64,000 nt of DNA from Candidatus Peribacteria bacterium (GTDB lineage: Bacteria; Patescibacteriota; Gracilibacteria; Peribacterales; Peribacteraceae). Position 1 is the stretch's first letter. Every line of letters begins with the position of its first letter. The stretch spans positions 124,001 through 188,000 of the forward strand of contig JACKFU010000002.1 of the NCBI GenBank assembly GCA_020632295.1, in the 5' to 3' direction. The notes below the pieces were generated by a model. The model was not told where the DNA came from and made no database searches. It saw only the letters and a list, made by a program, of their open reading frames with translations. Below are positions 25,840-33,932 of this stretch, one piece after another. The position numbers and the translations under genes were made by a program.

Positions 25840-25891
25840 ACTTTGGTCCTTTACATTTACGCTTTGTTTTGAGGAGAAAGAACAATGAAGA
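25840..25891 (+). repeat. 52-bp leader repeat, copy 1
   Basis: Fifty-two bases up to and including the first codons of the gene at 25885 are identical to 26745-26796. The repeat carries the ribosome binding site GAGGAGAAAG, one of few clear Shine-Dalgarno sites in the window. Confidence 0.9.
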
Positions 25892-26652
25892 TGAGTATAA
25901 TAATTTCGGTTGTGTTCTTAAGTATAGCTTCAAGTGTATCGAATGGGCAGGACAGGTATAGGTATAGCCCAGCTCAGATTGCGTATCTCCGTGAGATGCT
26001 TAATGAACAAGAGGTGCTAGGTGAGCAATCAGTATCCATCTATTGTCGAGATGGTAAAACTCGCAAGTTCCCCGCAAGTATGGTCTATGAGCTACAAAAT
26101 TCCTTAGAAGAGGAAAATATTTCTCCAGCTAAGAGATTTCAAGGGGTAGTAGCTGTAGATATTCACGGCGAGGAGCTACGCCTCTTTGTTGAGGAAGCTA
26201 TTGAGCTTAAAAATGCAAAGATTGGCTCTTTTGTCCTTGATGATAAAACAGTATGGCTTACTGAAGATGCGCTTTCGTACTTTACGGATGATTTACCAAG
26301 TGCGTTGAACATATTTGGGACGTGGATGACAAGAGCGAGGTTTATTTCGCTTTCCATCATCTACATTGCTTTAATCGCAGCTGTACCGTTTGTTCTCAGG
26401 GCATCCTGGCTTTCTTCAAAATTTGAAAGCGGATACATCTTATTGAAGGCAGATGCATTTGCATTAGCTGTAGTATCAATATTTTCACTTTTAGAAAACC
26501 CCCCTCTTGTGTTGCTCTATTCGGCTGTTGTGGTAGTTGGCATTGCATATGGCGCTGTTTTATTACTAATGATGGCAGAGTTCAAAGCAACTTCTTGTAT
26601 TGTATTGCGAATCGAAAAGTGGAAGCAAGAATTTGAAGAACATGAAGTGTAA
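25885..26652 (+). CDS. Membrane protein with signal peptide, paralog of the next gene
   Basis: 255 residues. Signal peptide (IIISVVFLSIASSVSNG), an extracytoplasmic domain (about 22-135, CRDGKTRKFPASMVYELQ and VAVDIHGEELRLFVEEAIE), and three membrane segments (about 150-225). The part starting IFGTWMTRARFISL matches VLGSWMSERVLVSY of the next protein, so the membrane domains are paralogous. It has a strong Shine-Dalgarno and an own terminator. Function unknown. Confidence 0.7.
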   Translation: MKMSIIISVVFLSIASSVSNGQDRYRYSPAQIAYLREMLNEQEVLGEQSVSIYCRDGKTRKFPASMVYELQNSLEEENISPAKRFQGVVAVDIHGEELRLFVEEAIELKNAKIGSFVLDDKTVWLTEDALSYFTDDLPSALNIFGTWMTRARFISLSIIYIALIAAVPFVLRASWLSSKFESGYILLKADAFALAVVSIFSLLENPPLVLLYSAVVVVGIAYGAVLLLMMAEFKATSCIVLRIEKWKQEFEEHEV

Positions 26653-26680
26653 ACGTTCAGTTTGGACTGAAGTACAAATA

Positions 26681-26707
26681 GGCCTCCTGAAATACTAGGA
26701 GGCCTTT
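26681..26707 (+). terminator. Terminator after the 255-residue gene
   Basis: GGCCTCC (26681-26687), 10-base loop, GGAGGCC (26698-26704), then TTTACTT. Confidence 0.8.
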
Positions 26708-26709
26708 AC

Positions 26710-26738
26710 TTGACATATTGGCAATAGCAGATTAAATA
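26710..26738 (+). promoter_or_regulatory. Promoter of the second duplicated-leader gene
   Basis: TTGACA (26710-26715), 17 bases, TAAATA (26733-26738), directly behind the terminator and before the repeated leader. Confidence 0.75.
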
Positions 26739-26744
26739 TCTCTT

Positions 26745-26796
26745 ACTTTGGTCCTTTACATTTACGCTTTGTTTTGAGGAGAAAGAACAATGAAGA
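26745..26796 (+). repeat. 52-bp leader repeat, copy 2
   Basis: Identical to 25840-25891, including the Shine-Dalgarno and the first codons. Copy 2 lacks the left arm of the inverted repeat seen before copy 1. The perfect identity, while the proteins have diverged, suggests recent conversion or selection on the leader. Confidence 0.9.
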
Positions 26797-27284
26797 CGTT
26801 TGTAATGCTTTTAGTTTGTAGCTTGTCTGCTTTTTCTATTTCAATGGGATTTCCTCCGCTAGAGGAGGAAGAAGTTTCATTGCAAGAGACCGTCCTACTA
26901 GACGATGGTTTGCAAGATCCTGTGTATGTTCTTGGATCATGGATGTCTGAAAGGGTACTAGTGAGTTACGCATCGTTTTTTTGCCTGATTGCTCTCATCG
27001 TACCTACAGCACTGTACAACTATTGGTATTCGGATGATCGAAGAGCCTGTGTAGTGATCCTCGGCATTGGTGTTGTGATACTTGCATCACTGAATATCAC
27101 ACTAATAGTTAGGGATGACGGCGCATCACGGTTGTTTATCATGTTGTATAGCGGGTCTGGAGTATTTCTTCTCATGTGTGGTTTCCTCGGAGTCTATCTC
27201 CTTGATAAGATTCAGGAGATCAAACAAGTTCTGGCTAGGTTGACCATTGAGGAGGCGGATGAGCACGTTAGTAGTACGGACTGA
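26790..27284 (+). CDS. Membrane protein with signal peptide, paralog of the previous gene
   Basis: 164 residues. Signal peptide (FVMLLVCSLSAFSISMG), short acidic extracytoplasmic linker, then three membrane segments starting at LGSWMSERVLVSYASFFCLI. It equals the membrane half of the upstream protein without its extracytoplasmic domain. The C-terminal helix QEIKQVLARLTIEEADE is cytoplasmic. Strong Shine-Dalgarno GAGGAG. Ends in a terminator shared with the convergent surface-protein gene. Confidence 0.7.
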   Translation: MKTFVMLLVCSLSAFSISMGFPPLEEEEVSLQETVLLDDGLQDPVYVLGSWMSERVLVSYASFFCLIALIVPTALYNYWYSDDRRACVVILGIGVVILASLNITLIVRDDGASRLFIMLYSGSGVFLLMCGFLGVYLLDKIQEIKQVLARLTIEEADEHVSSTD

Positions 27285-27295
27285 AGTGTAACAAA

Positions 27296-27331
27296 AGACC
27301 TCTTGGCGCATGCGCTGAGAGGTCTCTTTTT
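27296..27331 (+). terminator. Terminator between convergent genes
   Basis: AGACCTCT (27296-27303) pairs with AGAGGTCT (27318-27325), followed by CTTTTT. The loop contains the self-complementary GCGCATGCGC. Confidence 0.85.
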
Positions 27332-27340
27332 AGGAATTAC

Positions 27341-29128
27341 TTACTTTCGAATGAGCTTTCTCTTCTGTGCAAGTGTCTGAGCAGCGCCTGCAAGGCCGGT
27401 CATACCAAGGAAGATGGCATCGAAGGCAGCGCCAGTTGGTGGCAGGTTGGAGATAACACCGATTTGCATGGTGTGGATACGCTCAGAGAGTGATACTGTT
27501 TCCATGCCAGCACCACTGACTGTGACAATGTTTGGAATGGTTACGCCGTGCGGTGCACGCATGTCGATTTGTGCAGTGTAATTTACGCTCCAGTGCTGGC
27601 CTGGCTCGAGAGCCGGAACTGACCAAACAATACCATTTCCGCTTGTTTGCCCTTCTGAGGCATTGAGGACACGGATGTATGGGCTATCCATGCGGTCTTC
27701 CACCTTCATGTTGTAAATAGGTTGGTTCGTAGTGTTTTGAACAGATACTGTGTATACAACAGTTTCTCCTGGGCGAACTTCGCTGCGATCTGCATGTTTT
27801 GATACAAGAACACCCTGGCTACGTGCAAGTCCAGCACCAGAGACACGTTCTCCAATAACTGTCGTATCAACTGACTGGAAACCATTTACTGCTACAGTGT
27901 TTCGAAGTTTTTCGCCGATAGGCGCATCACTACGTACACGTCCTGTAACGCGCAGCGTACGTGTACCATCAGGTGCAACGGTAAGGCCTTGCCAGCGGAC
28001 ATTTTTTCCGTTCCAGTATCCCCCTTCGGATGCATCAACGAACTCAAGGTAGGTAGGAAGTGCATTGTTTACGTCTACTTCTGTTGCCAGTACGTTTGTT
28101 AGGTTTTGTAAGGCAATGTCGTACGTTACTAGTGCACCGGGAACAATTTCATCAAGTCCGTCTGTCGTTGTAACGAGAATAGAATCGGGGAGAACACCTG
28201 TGTGCACTGTTGTTGTATCAGTTGCACTAATCGCTGCAATAGAAGCGCGGGTGCGAATGTTTACAAATTCATCTACCTCATTATCGATACGAAGGGTAAC
28301 AGTATATTCGCGAGCTCCATGTGGTCCTACTTGCTGGTCCATCCAGGTAATTGCTTGGCGGTTACTGCTTTGGTTTTCACCACCAACGTATATAAGTTCT
28401 GTATCGGTTGGAATTTGGAGACGGAGATCGTACTCTCTATGTTCGTTTGTTGGGTTTCGAACAGAGACAACGTAATTAAGTACTTCACCAGGCTCTGCAA
28501 ACTTCTTTCCATCGGTTACAGAAATGTTTAGGCTTGGTCGTGATGCGATTTCTACATCGTCATCAAGTTCTACGCGTGTAGTATCTGTTGCCTTTTCTCC
28601 TTCGGATACTACTTCGGTAACAAGGAGAAGTCCTTCTACCGCATCTGGGTCTACTTCTACCGTTACGGTAAGCTGACGAAGACGACCTGGGAACACAGTT
28701 ACATTGTTCCAAGAGATTTGCTCTTGTCTGCGTAGTCCACCATCGGATGTTCCGATGAGGTTTGTTTGGTGTGGCATTTGAAAGAAGACATCTACACTCA
28801 TTGGCTCCTCACGCTCTGTACGAAGACCAATGATGTAGGTAAGGCTTCCACCTGGGGCTACCTCTGCCTTTCCGTCTGTTACAGAAAGGAACAATCCACG
28901 ACCTGTTGGGCCTTCGCTGTCGTCATGGAGAGAGAGACACTGTGGGTCCTGTGGATAGTCGATGAGACTATCGTGGTCGTTATCAATACCATCTGCACAC
29001 TCTGTGAATACGGCGTAAGCATTGTTTGCTGGGAGGTCAACAGCGATGCTGTGGAGAGTTACGACGAGCATTCCAGCGGTAGTTACTCCTGCAAGAGCTC
29101 GTGTGCGCATTGACGTTGCTTTAGCCAT
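27341..29128 (-). CDS. LPPTG-anchored surface protein with DUF11 repeats
   Basis: 595 residues from MAKATSMRTRALAG. Signal peptide, a short Ca-binding-like line (CADGIDNDHDSLIDYPQDP), then four beta-sandwich DUF11 repeats, each starting with a line such as VTDGKAEVAPGGSLTYIIGL (about 80, 205, 330 and 450). The end has LPPTG, a hydrophobic segment and KRKLIRK, a classical sortase signal. It should be a long fibrous protein on the cell surface. A consensus promoter lies about 30 bases upstream. No sortase gene is in the window. Another in-frame ATG eight codons upstream is possible. Confidence 0.87.
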   Translation of the reverse strand: MAKATSMRTRALAGVTTAGMLVVTLHSIAVDLPANNAYAVFTECADGIDNDHDSLIDYPQDPQCLSLHDDSEGPTGRGLFLSVTDGKAEVAPGGSLTYIIGLRTEREEPMSVDVFFQMPHQTNLIGTSDGGLRRQEQISWNNVTVFPGRLRQLTVTVEVDPDAVEGLLLVTEVVSEGEKATDTTRVELDDDVEIASRPSLNISVTDGKKFAEPGEVLNYVVSVRNPTNEHREYDLRLQIPTDTELIYVGGENQSSNRQAITWMDQQVGPHGAREYTVTLRIDNEVDEFVNIRTRASIAAISATDTTTVHTGVLPDSILVTTTDGLDEIVPGALVTYDIALQNLTNVLATEVDVNNALPTYLEFVDASEGGYWNGKNVRWQGLTVAPDGTRTLRVTGRVRSDAPIGEKLRNTVAVNGFQSVDTTVIGERVSGAGLARSQGVLVSKHADRSEVRPGETVVYTVSVQNTTNQPIYNMKVEDRMDSPYIRVLNASEGQTSGNGIVWSVPALEPGQHWSVNYTAQIDMRAPHGVTIPNIVTVSGAGMETVSLSERIHTMQIGVISNLPPTGAAFDAIFLGMTGLAGAAQTLAQKRKLIRK

Positions 29129-29160
29129 AAAAGAGAGGTGAAAGGATGGCAAAGGCAGGT

Positions 29161-29189
29161 ACTATAGTGATTTTCTAAGTTTGTGTCAA
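29161..29189 (-). promoter_or_regulatory. Consensus promoter of the DUF11 surface protein
   Basis: Minus strand: TTGACA (29184-29189), 17 bases, TATAGT (29161-29166). It gives a leader of about 25 bases. Confidence 0.8.
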
Positions 29190-29202
29190 GTGTGAATTTT
29201 TC

Positions 29203-29230
29203 TTGAGAATGTCTCGTAAATCCCTATAAT
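29203..29230 (+). promoter_or_regulatory. tRNA-Val promoter
   Basis: TTGAGA (29203-29208), 16 bases, TATAAT (29225-29230), 11 bases before the tRNA. Confidence 0.8.
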
Positions 29231-29241
29231 CCCTCTGCTCT

Positions 29242-29319
29242 GGGCGCATAGCTCAGTTGGTCTAGAGCGTCTGGTTTACACCCAGTAGGTCGGGGGTTCG
29301 ACTCCCTCTGCGCCCACCA
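29242..29319 (+). tRNA. tRNA-Val (anticodon TAC)
   Basis: 78 bases with encoded CCA. Acceptor GGGCGCA/TGCGCCC, D-arm GCTC/GAGC, anticodon loop TTTACAC, T-loop GTTCGACTC. Reads GTA and other GTN codons. Confidence 0.95.
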
Positions 29320-29344
29320 TATCATCTTGTACTATACTATCTCT

Positions 29345-29557
29345 ATGTTAGAAACACTCCACGCCATCATCGCTACTCTGCTAATTATCACTATTGTCGT
29401 TCAAACACGTTCATCAGGACTTTCTGCAACGTTTGGTGGGTCCGGTGCATCTACCGTTGTTCAGCGACGTGGAGCGGAAAAACTGATATTTCAAGCAAGT
29501 ATAGTACTCAGCATTGCTTTTTTTGCTCTGTCTATTGTTCGTTGGTACATCTACTAA
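29345..29557 (+). CDS. secG: Preprotein translocase subunit SecG
   Basis: 70 residues with two membrane segments (LHAIIATLLIITIVVQTRSSG and ASIVLSIAFFALSIVRWY) and the family turn FGGSGAS. Helps SecYEG export. TATACT (29333-29338) lies 6 nt before the ATG, which fixes the start at MLETLH. Placed between tRNA-Val and an exported binding protein. Confidence 0.9.
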   Translation: MLETLHAIIATLLIITIVVQTRSSGLSATFGGSGASTVVQRRGAEKLIFQASIVLSIAFFALSIVRWYIY

Positions 29558-29584
29558 GAACATACGTTATACTACGCTAAACGT

Positions 29585-31771
29585 ATGCCTACTGTTCGCA
29601 TTTCACAAAAGTCGCTTCTTGCGCTTCTTACGCTGACGTTTTCGCTAGCGTTACTTATTTTGCTGGGTAAGTTTTATGGGCAGAACACTGTCATGGTTCC
29701 CGACGTTGGAGGGACATACATTGAAGGTTCTGTTGGTGATATGCGCCCACTTATTCCCTGGTTTACCGTGCAAAATGACGTGAACAGAGACATTGTCTCA
29801 CTCGTTTTTGCTGGACTTCTTAAGTACGACCCCGATGCAAAGAAAATACGCGATGACCTTGCAACGCTCATTATAAGTAATGAGGGCAAGACGTACACGG
29901 TTAAACTAAAAGAAGGTCTTGTCTGGCATGATGATACTCCAGAACATCCCCATCCTGTCACAGCAGACGACGTGCTATTTACGTATCAATCTATTCAGCA
30001 GCCAGATTTTCCTAACCCTGTACTACAACAAAATTTCCTCGGAGTAGATATTCAAAAAATTGATGACCGGACTGTGCAGTTTCGCCTCGACGAGCCTTAT
30101 AGTTTTTTTGCAAGCAATCTGACGCTTGGGCTTATTCCAGCCAGTTCGTTTGAAGGTATTCCAGTTGCTAAATTTGACCAAGTGCTCGATTTTGGATTTT
30201 TCCCGATCGGCGCTGGCCCGTATTCCTTTAAAAGCTTAGTTCCAACCGAACTGTCTACAGAAATTACCTTGGAGCGTTTCCAGCGTCCTATTGAGCCTGA
30301 GTTTCGGATGAAACGCGTAATCTTCCGCATTTTCCCTGATTATTCAACACTTCTTGCAGATATTCGCAACCTCGATGGCGTGCGCACTGTTCCAAAGAAC
30401 CAAAAGAGCGATTACATGGTTCCTCGACAATTTACAACGGTTGAATATTCGCTTCCACAGTACGTTGCGCTTTTCTTTAATATGAGCCATGCCATTTTTC
30501 AGGACGCAAATTTGCGGCTAGGGCTGCAGCTTGGCACTGATAAGCAGAAGATTGTTGAAAAGATTCATGAGTCTCTTATCGTCGATACTCCTCTTCTTGA
30601 GCTCGATCTTTCAGATTGGCGCTACCAATATGACCCAGAAGCAGCTCAAGGCGCCTTTTATGCATCGAACTGGAATTTACCTGAAAAAGTTCGATTGCAA
30701 CGTGAACTCGAAATGCATGAGGCAAACAGTGTAGGACCACTTCATATTGCACCAATTGTTTTACTTGATACCGGTGCCATTCTTACAGTTACAGGTTCTT
30801 TGCTTGATGTTCCGCTTGGTTCAACGATCAATGGACTACCGATAACAGAGCATCCTACGCAAACAGGTTCTTGGATTGCAGCCCTTCCTACACATGGTGG
30901 CACAGGCTCATTGCAACTTGGTATGAATCTCGTGCGTCTCCTAAAACCAGATGGCACACCTATCGATTCCTATTACGTTTGGCGGACGACAGATAGCAAA
31001 GAGTATCGCAGAGCTTCTGATGAACAGGATCTCGTGGATCTCTTTTTAGCATCGCGTAGTGGGGTGGTGTCTGCTGATCAACACATAACTGTTGCAGATT
31101 TGTATTTAGAAAAAGGTATGCTCCGTAGGCGCCTATCTACAGATCCACAAGATATTCGTGTAAACGATAGTAACGATAAATTAAGTCTCACACTCCTAAC
31201 AAGCCCAAGCCCACCACAGTACAAAGAGATTGCAAGTGCTATTCAAGCGCAGTGGGCAGCTCTTGGTGTTCATGTTGGCATTATTATTCCCGAAGACAAC
31301 GAAGAGTTTGAAACAAAGCTACTTGCTCGAGACTACGATGTTCTCCTATTTGGTCAGTCACTCCTTGATAACCTAGACGCCTATCCATACTGGCATAGCT
31401 CTGGGATGCAGAAGGTAACCGATAGCAAGTTTGATCTACGTATTGATGCCTATAATCTTTCGCAGTATTCCTCTATTGCCGCTGACGGACTTCTTGAGGT
31501 TATTCGTTCAACATCAGATGATACAGAGCGTCAGGATGCTCTAGGGGAGCTACGGGAAGTTCTTAAAAAAGATGTTCCTGCTATATTCCTCTATTCTCCT
31601 TTGTATGCCTTTGCTTACAATGAGGATGTTAAAGGGGTAGAAATTGGTTCACTTTCTCTGCATTCTGACCGTTTTACCACACTACATAACTGGTATTTGA
31701 AAGAAAATAGAATCTTTAAACCCGGAAAGCACTGGTGGTCGTTCTTTCCATGGCTCGTTGGAGTAAAATAG
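29585..31771 (+). CDS. Membrane-anchored SBP_bac_5 (oligopeptide-binding) protein with insert
   Basis: 728 residues, much longer than OppA (~540). An N-terminal membrane segment (LLALLTLTFSLALLILLGKF) instead of a lipobox. The family 5 binding domain starts around VGDMRPLIPWF, with VKLKEGLVWHD and TADDVLFTYQSI. Residues ~380-500 are an inserted beta domain (LDTGAILTVTGSLLDVPLG to LGMNLVRLLKPDG), after which the fold resumes (LTLLTSPSPPQYKEIASAIQAQW, IIIPEDNEEFETKLLARDYDVLLFG). No permease or ATPase gene follows. It may scavenge peptides or act as a surface receptor. Confidence 0.87.
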   Translation: MPTVRISQKSLLALLTLTFSLALLILLGKFYGQNTVMVPDVGGTYIEGSVGDMRPLIPWFTVQNDVNRDIVSLVFAGLLKYDPDAKKIRDDLATLIISNEGKTYTVKLKEGLVWHDDTPEHPHPVTADDVLFTYQSIQQPDFPNPVLQQNFLGVDIQKIDDRTVQFRLDEPYSFFASNLTLGLIPASSFEGIPVAKFDQVLDFGFFPIGAGPYSFKSLVPTELSTEITLERFQRPIEPEFRMKRVIFRIFPDYSTLLADIRNLDGVRTVPKNQKSDYMVPRQFTTVEYSLPQYVALFFNMSHAIFQDANLRLGLQLGTDKQKIVEKIHESLIVDTPLLELDLSDWRYQYDPEAAQGAFYASNWNLPEKVRLQRELEMHEANSVGPLHIAPIVLLDTGAILTVTGSLLDVPLGSTINGLPITEHPTQTGSWIAALPTHGGTGSLQLGMNLVRLLKPDGTPIDSYYVWRTTDSKEYRRASDEQDLVDLFLASRSGVVSADQHITVADLYLEKGMLRRRLSTDPQDIRVNDSNDKLSLTLLTSPSPPQYKEIASAIQAQWAALGVHVGIIIPEDNEEFETKLLARDYDVLLFGQSLLDNLDAYPYWHSSGMQKVTDSKFDLRIDAYNLSQYSSIAADGLLEVIRSTSDDTERQDALGELREVLKKDVPAIFLYSPLYAFAYNEDVKGVEIGSLSLHSDRFTTLHNWYLKENRIFKPGKHWWSFFPWLVGVK

Positions 31772-31817
31772 AGTTATTTGCCAATTTGTTGCGTTTTTAG
31801 TCAACAAAACTTTACCC

Positions 31818-31846
31818 TTGACGGAGCTCGTATGATTCTCTAACAT
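31818..31846 (+). promoter_or_regulatory. rplI promoter
   Basis: TTGACG (31818-31823), 17 bases, TAACAT (31841-31846). The same hexamers form the promoter of the Met-leader at 51.3 kb. Confidence 0.7.
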
Positions 31847-31874
31847 TTTGCGGCATTTTTTCTTCACTTACGTC

Positions 31875-32321
31875 ATGGAAGTACTTTTGCTCCAAGATAT
31901 CCCAGGCATCGGAAAGAAGAACGACCTACTCATGGTCGGAGACGGTTATGCCTTGAACTGCCTACTTCCTCGTAGACAGGCACTTATTGCAACGCCAACC
32001 GTTCGTAAACGTTATGCTGATGTTATTAAGAGACGTGCTCTTGAACGTCAGAGTGAAATTGAGAGCAAGCAAAGCGCAGCAGCAGCAGTTGCTGGCAAGA
32101 AAGTAACATTTATGCGCAAGGCAACAAAGACAGGTAAGCTCTACGCTGCTATTACCGAGAAGATCATTGTTGATGCCCTTAAAGAACAGTTAAAGATTGA
32201 TCTCGAAGAAACAAGCATTTCTCTTCCAGAGCAAATTAAAGCACTTGGTAAGTTCGTTGCGTCTGTTGAAGTTGCTGGCCGAAAAGAAGATCTTACTGTT
32301 CAGGTAGATCAGGAGAAATAA
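31875..32321 (+). CDS. rplI: 50S ribosomal protein bL9
   Basis: 148 residues. N-terminal domain MEVLLLQDIPGIGKKNDLLMVGDGYALNCLLPR, long connecting helix (RRALERQSEIESKQSAAAAV), and the C-terminal RNA-binding domain. The start is at MEVLLLQD; nine upstream residues in frame are non-homologous. Many Patescibacteria are reported to lack bL9, so its presence narrows the lineage. That is established for some CPR groups, not shown here. Confidence 0.94.
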   Translation: MEVLLLQDIPGIGKKNDLLMVGDGYALNCLLPRRQALIATPTVRKRYADVIKRRALERQSEIESKQSAAAAVAGKKVTFMRKATKTGKLYAAITEKIIVDALKEQLKIDLEETSISLPEQIKALGKFVASVEVAGRKEDLTVQVDQEK

Positions 32322-32325
32322 AGAA

Positions 32326-32392
32326 GTGGGCCAGTAGCTGCTCCCACCTTCGCACTCACTTTGTTCGTGTCTTCGGTGGGCAGGCAGGTGGT
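32326..32392 (+). repeat. Partial tRNA-Ile 5' copy interrupted by a hairpin element
   Basis: 32326-32339 repeats the first 14 bases around the tRNA-Ile start (GTGGGCCAGTAGCT), and 32385-32392 repeats the next eight (CAGGTGGT). Between them sits a 45-base element (32340-32384) with CCCACC pairing with GGTGGG. The intact tRNA follows 22 bases later. The arrangement matches the copy at 59.17 kb. Confidence 0.8.
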
Positions 32393-32414
32393 ATTTCTCT
32401 ATACTCTTATCTGT

Positions 32415-32491
32415 GGGCCAGTAGCTCAGGTGGTTAGAGCACCAGACTTATAAACTGGCGGTCGGCGGTTCAAGTCCACCCTGGCCCACCA
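32415..32491 (+). tRNA. tRNA-Ile (anticodon TAT)
   Basis: 77 bases with encoded CCA. Acceptor GGGCCAG/CTGGCCC, anticodon loop CTTATAA giving TAT, which reads ATA. Most bacteria use a CAT anticodon modified to lysidine instead. Mismatches A31-A39 and C51-A63 in the stems are unusual and could point to relaxed constraint. Confidence 0.85.
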
Positions 32492-32496
32492 CTGAA

Positions 32497-32991
32497 TTAA
32501 GGCTTACTAAAGCCGTTTCTAACACATTGCTGCGTAAAGTTCTTTTTTTGAAACAGCTCACCGATCTCACTCTTTGTATCCGATGTAATTCCTTTTACGC
32601 TTTTATCCAAAAATTCATGTAAGAAATCAATCCCACTATGTCTCTCGCCAGTCCAATGACTTCTGTGAAATCTATCAAATTCAAGCTCGCAATCAATCAC
32701 CCCATCATTGTAGAAACGAACATGGTGTTCATTTGGCTTTGACGGTTCCACCTTCTGCTTCCTCACAAGCCCAGCAGTCTGTCCGGGAAACATAAGTTGC
32801 CAATAAGTACGCTTAAACTCTGCTTGTATAAGTGCATCAAAGAAAATTTGCTGAAGTTCACCTTTGCGAGTATCCGTAAAGAAACCACGAACAACTGATG
32901 GCTTTATCCAACCGGATGGATACTTCGTTGCTCCATAGACAAGATCAGCAATGTAACTTAATGCACCTATTTGTTTTTCAGGATGTGACAT
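32497..32991 (-). CDS. Hypothetical protein
   Basis: 164 residues, soluble, aromatic- and charge-rich (ERHSGIDFLHEFLDKS, FDRFHRSHWTG). Not a recognised family. AT-rich compared with rplI and next to tRNA-Ile, the start of a run of three lineage-specific genes. Read toward the tRNA. Confidence 0.55.
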   Translation of the reverse strand: MSHPEKQIGALSYIADLVYGATKYPSGWIKPSVVRGFFTDTRKGELQQIFFDALIQAEFKRTYWQLMFPGQTAGLVRKQKVEPSKPNEHHVRFYNDGVIDCELEFDRFHRSHWTGERHSGIDFLHEFLDKSVKGITSDTKSEIGELFQKKNFTQQCVRNGFSKP

Positions 32992-33213
32992 TGGCTACTG
33001 ATTCTATATCAAAATGCTACTTCATGCACAAACACCCTCTCCCCACCCCTCCAAACATCACCTACTCTCCTAGGCTCTATTCTTTTATCTAGTTCTACAG
33101 TAATGCTGAACAGGTAGTAACCATTACCTGCTTTATCACCATCTAATTTATAGCTTATTTAAGCTAATTATTTACTTTTCGTAGTGCATAAATACAACTA
33201 GATTATTTATCTA

Positions 33214-33834
33214 ATGACAAACTTGTTAAACCATGAGGCACCATTATCTGAAAAACTCATTAAATGGGAAGAAATTGACCAGTTCGCTGATGAACTTAAA
33301 TCAGTGATTAATGAAGCAACTGGAAGAATTGCATTATTAATTCATACAGGTGGAGGCTGTCTTGGTACATTCCAAAATGGGCAATATCACCCTGTGTTAA
33401 AAGGTGCAGATAAATACCTGTTAAATATACGTAGTGCAATACAAGAAGAATCTTCTGTGATCGTTTTTCTTGGTGCATTTTTTAAAACAATTGCAGATGT
33501 CAGGACTAGGGCAATTGGAATTGATCTTCCGTCTGCTCCCGATATTCCTATCCCCGACTTGGGGCAAGAGCTAAAGTGGGGAGATTTCACCTCGTGGGAA
33601 CCAGTAAGGGAAAAGTTAACAGAGTTAGGTGTAAACACTATTTCTCCATTTGGGGGCGAAACAACAAGGCTAGACGAGAACACAAGAGTTACAGGTGGCT
33701 GCGTGAACGGCGCTCTTAGGCAAGTGAAGGATCATTTTATAACTGTTGTACACCCTCAATTATGCGGTGATGAGAGTGGAAATTGTCATATTCAAACTGA
33801 GGAATCACTATCTATAAATTCGTACTTAGGCTAA
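33214..33834 (+). CDS. Hypothetical protein
   Basis: 206 residues. Soluble alpha/beta, with RIALLIHTGGGCLGTFQNGQY, SVIVFLGAFFKT and a C-terminal Cys/His line (VVHPQLCGDESGNCHIQ). A small-molecule or metal site is conceivable, but no family is recognised. GATTAT lies 7 nt before the ATG. Its upstream region (33069-33135) resembles that of the next gene (33862-33895) in an imperfect repeat around CCTAGGC..CTATTCT and AACCATT..CCTGCTTT. Confidence 0.55.
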   Translation: MTNLLNHEAPLSEKLIKWEEIDQFADELKSVINEATGRIALLIHTGGGCLGTFQNGQYHPVLKGADKYLLNIRSAIQEESSVIVFLGAFFKTIADVRTRAIGIDLPSAPDIPIPDLGQELKWGDFTSWEPVREKLTELGVNTISPFGGETTRLDENTRVTGGCVNGALRQVKDHFITVVHPQLCGDESGNCHIQTEESLSINSYLG

Positions 33835-33897
33835 TTCCTTCATATACACCCATTCCCCCCTAGGCCCTATTCTCAGTAATAACCATTGCCTGCTTTG

Positions 33898-33925
33898 TTG
33901 ACACAATTGTATATGCATTTATCAT
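33898..33925 (+). promoter_or_regulatory. Consensus promoter, leaderless type
   Basis: TTGACA (33898-33903), 16 bases, TATCAT (33920-33925), 7 nt before the ATG at 33933. Confidence 0.75.
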
Positions 33926-33932
33926 ACTATGT

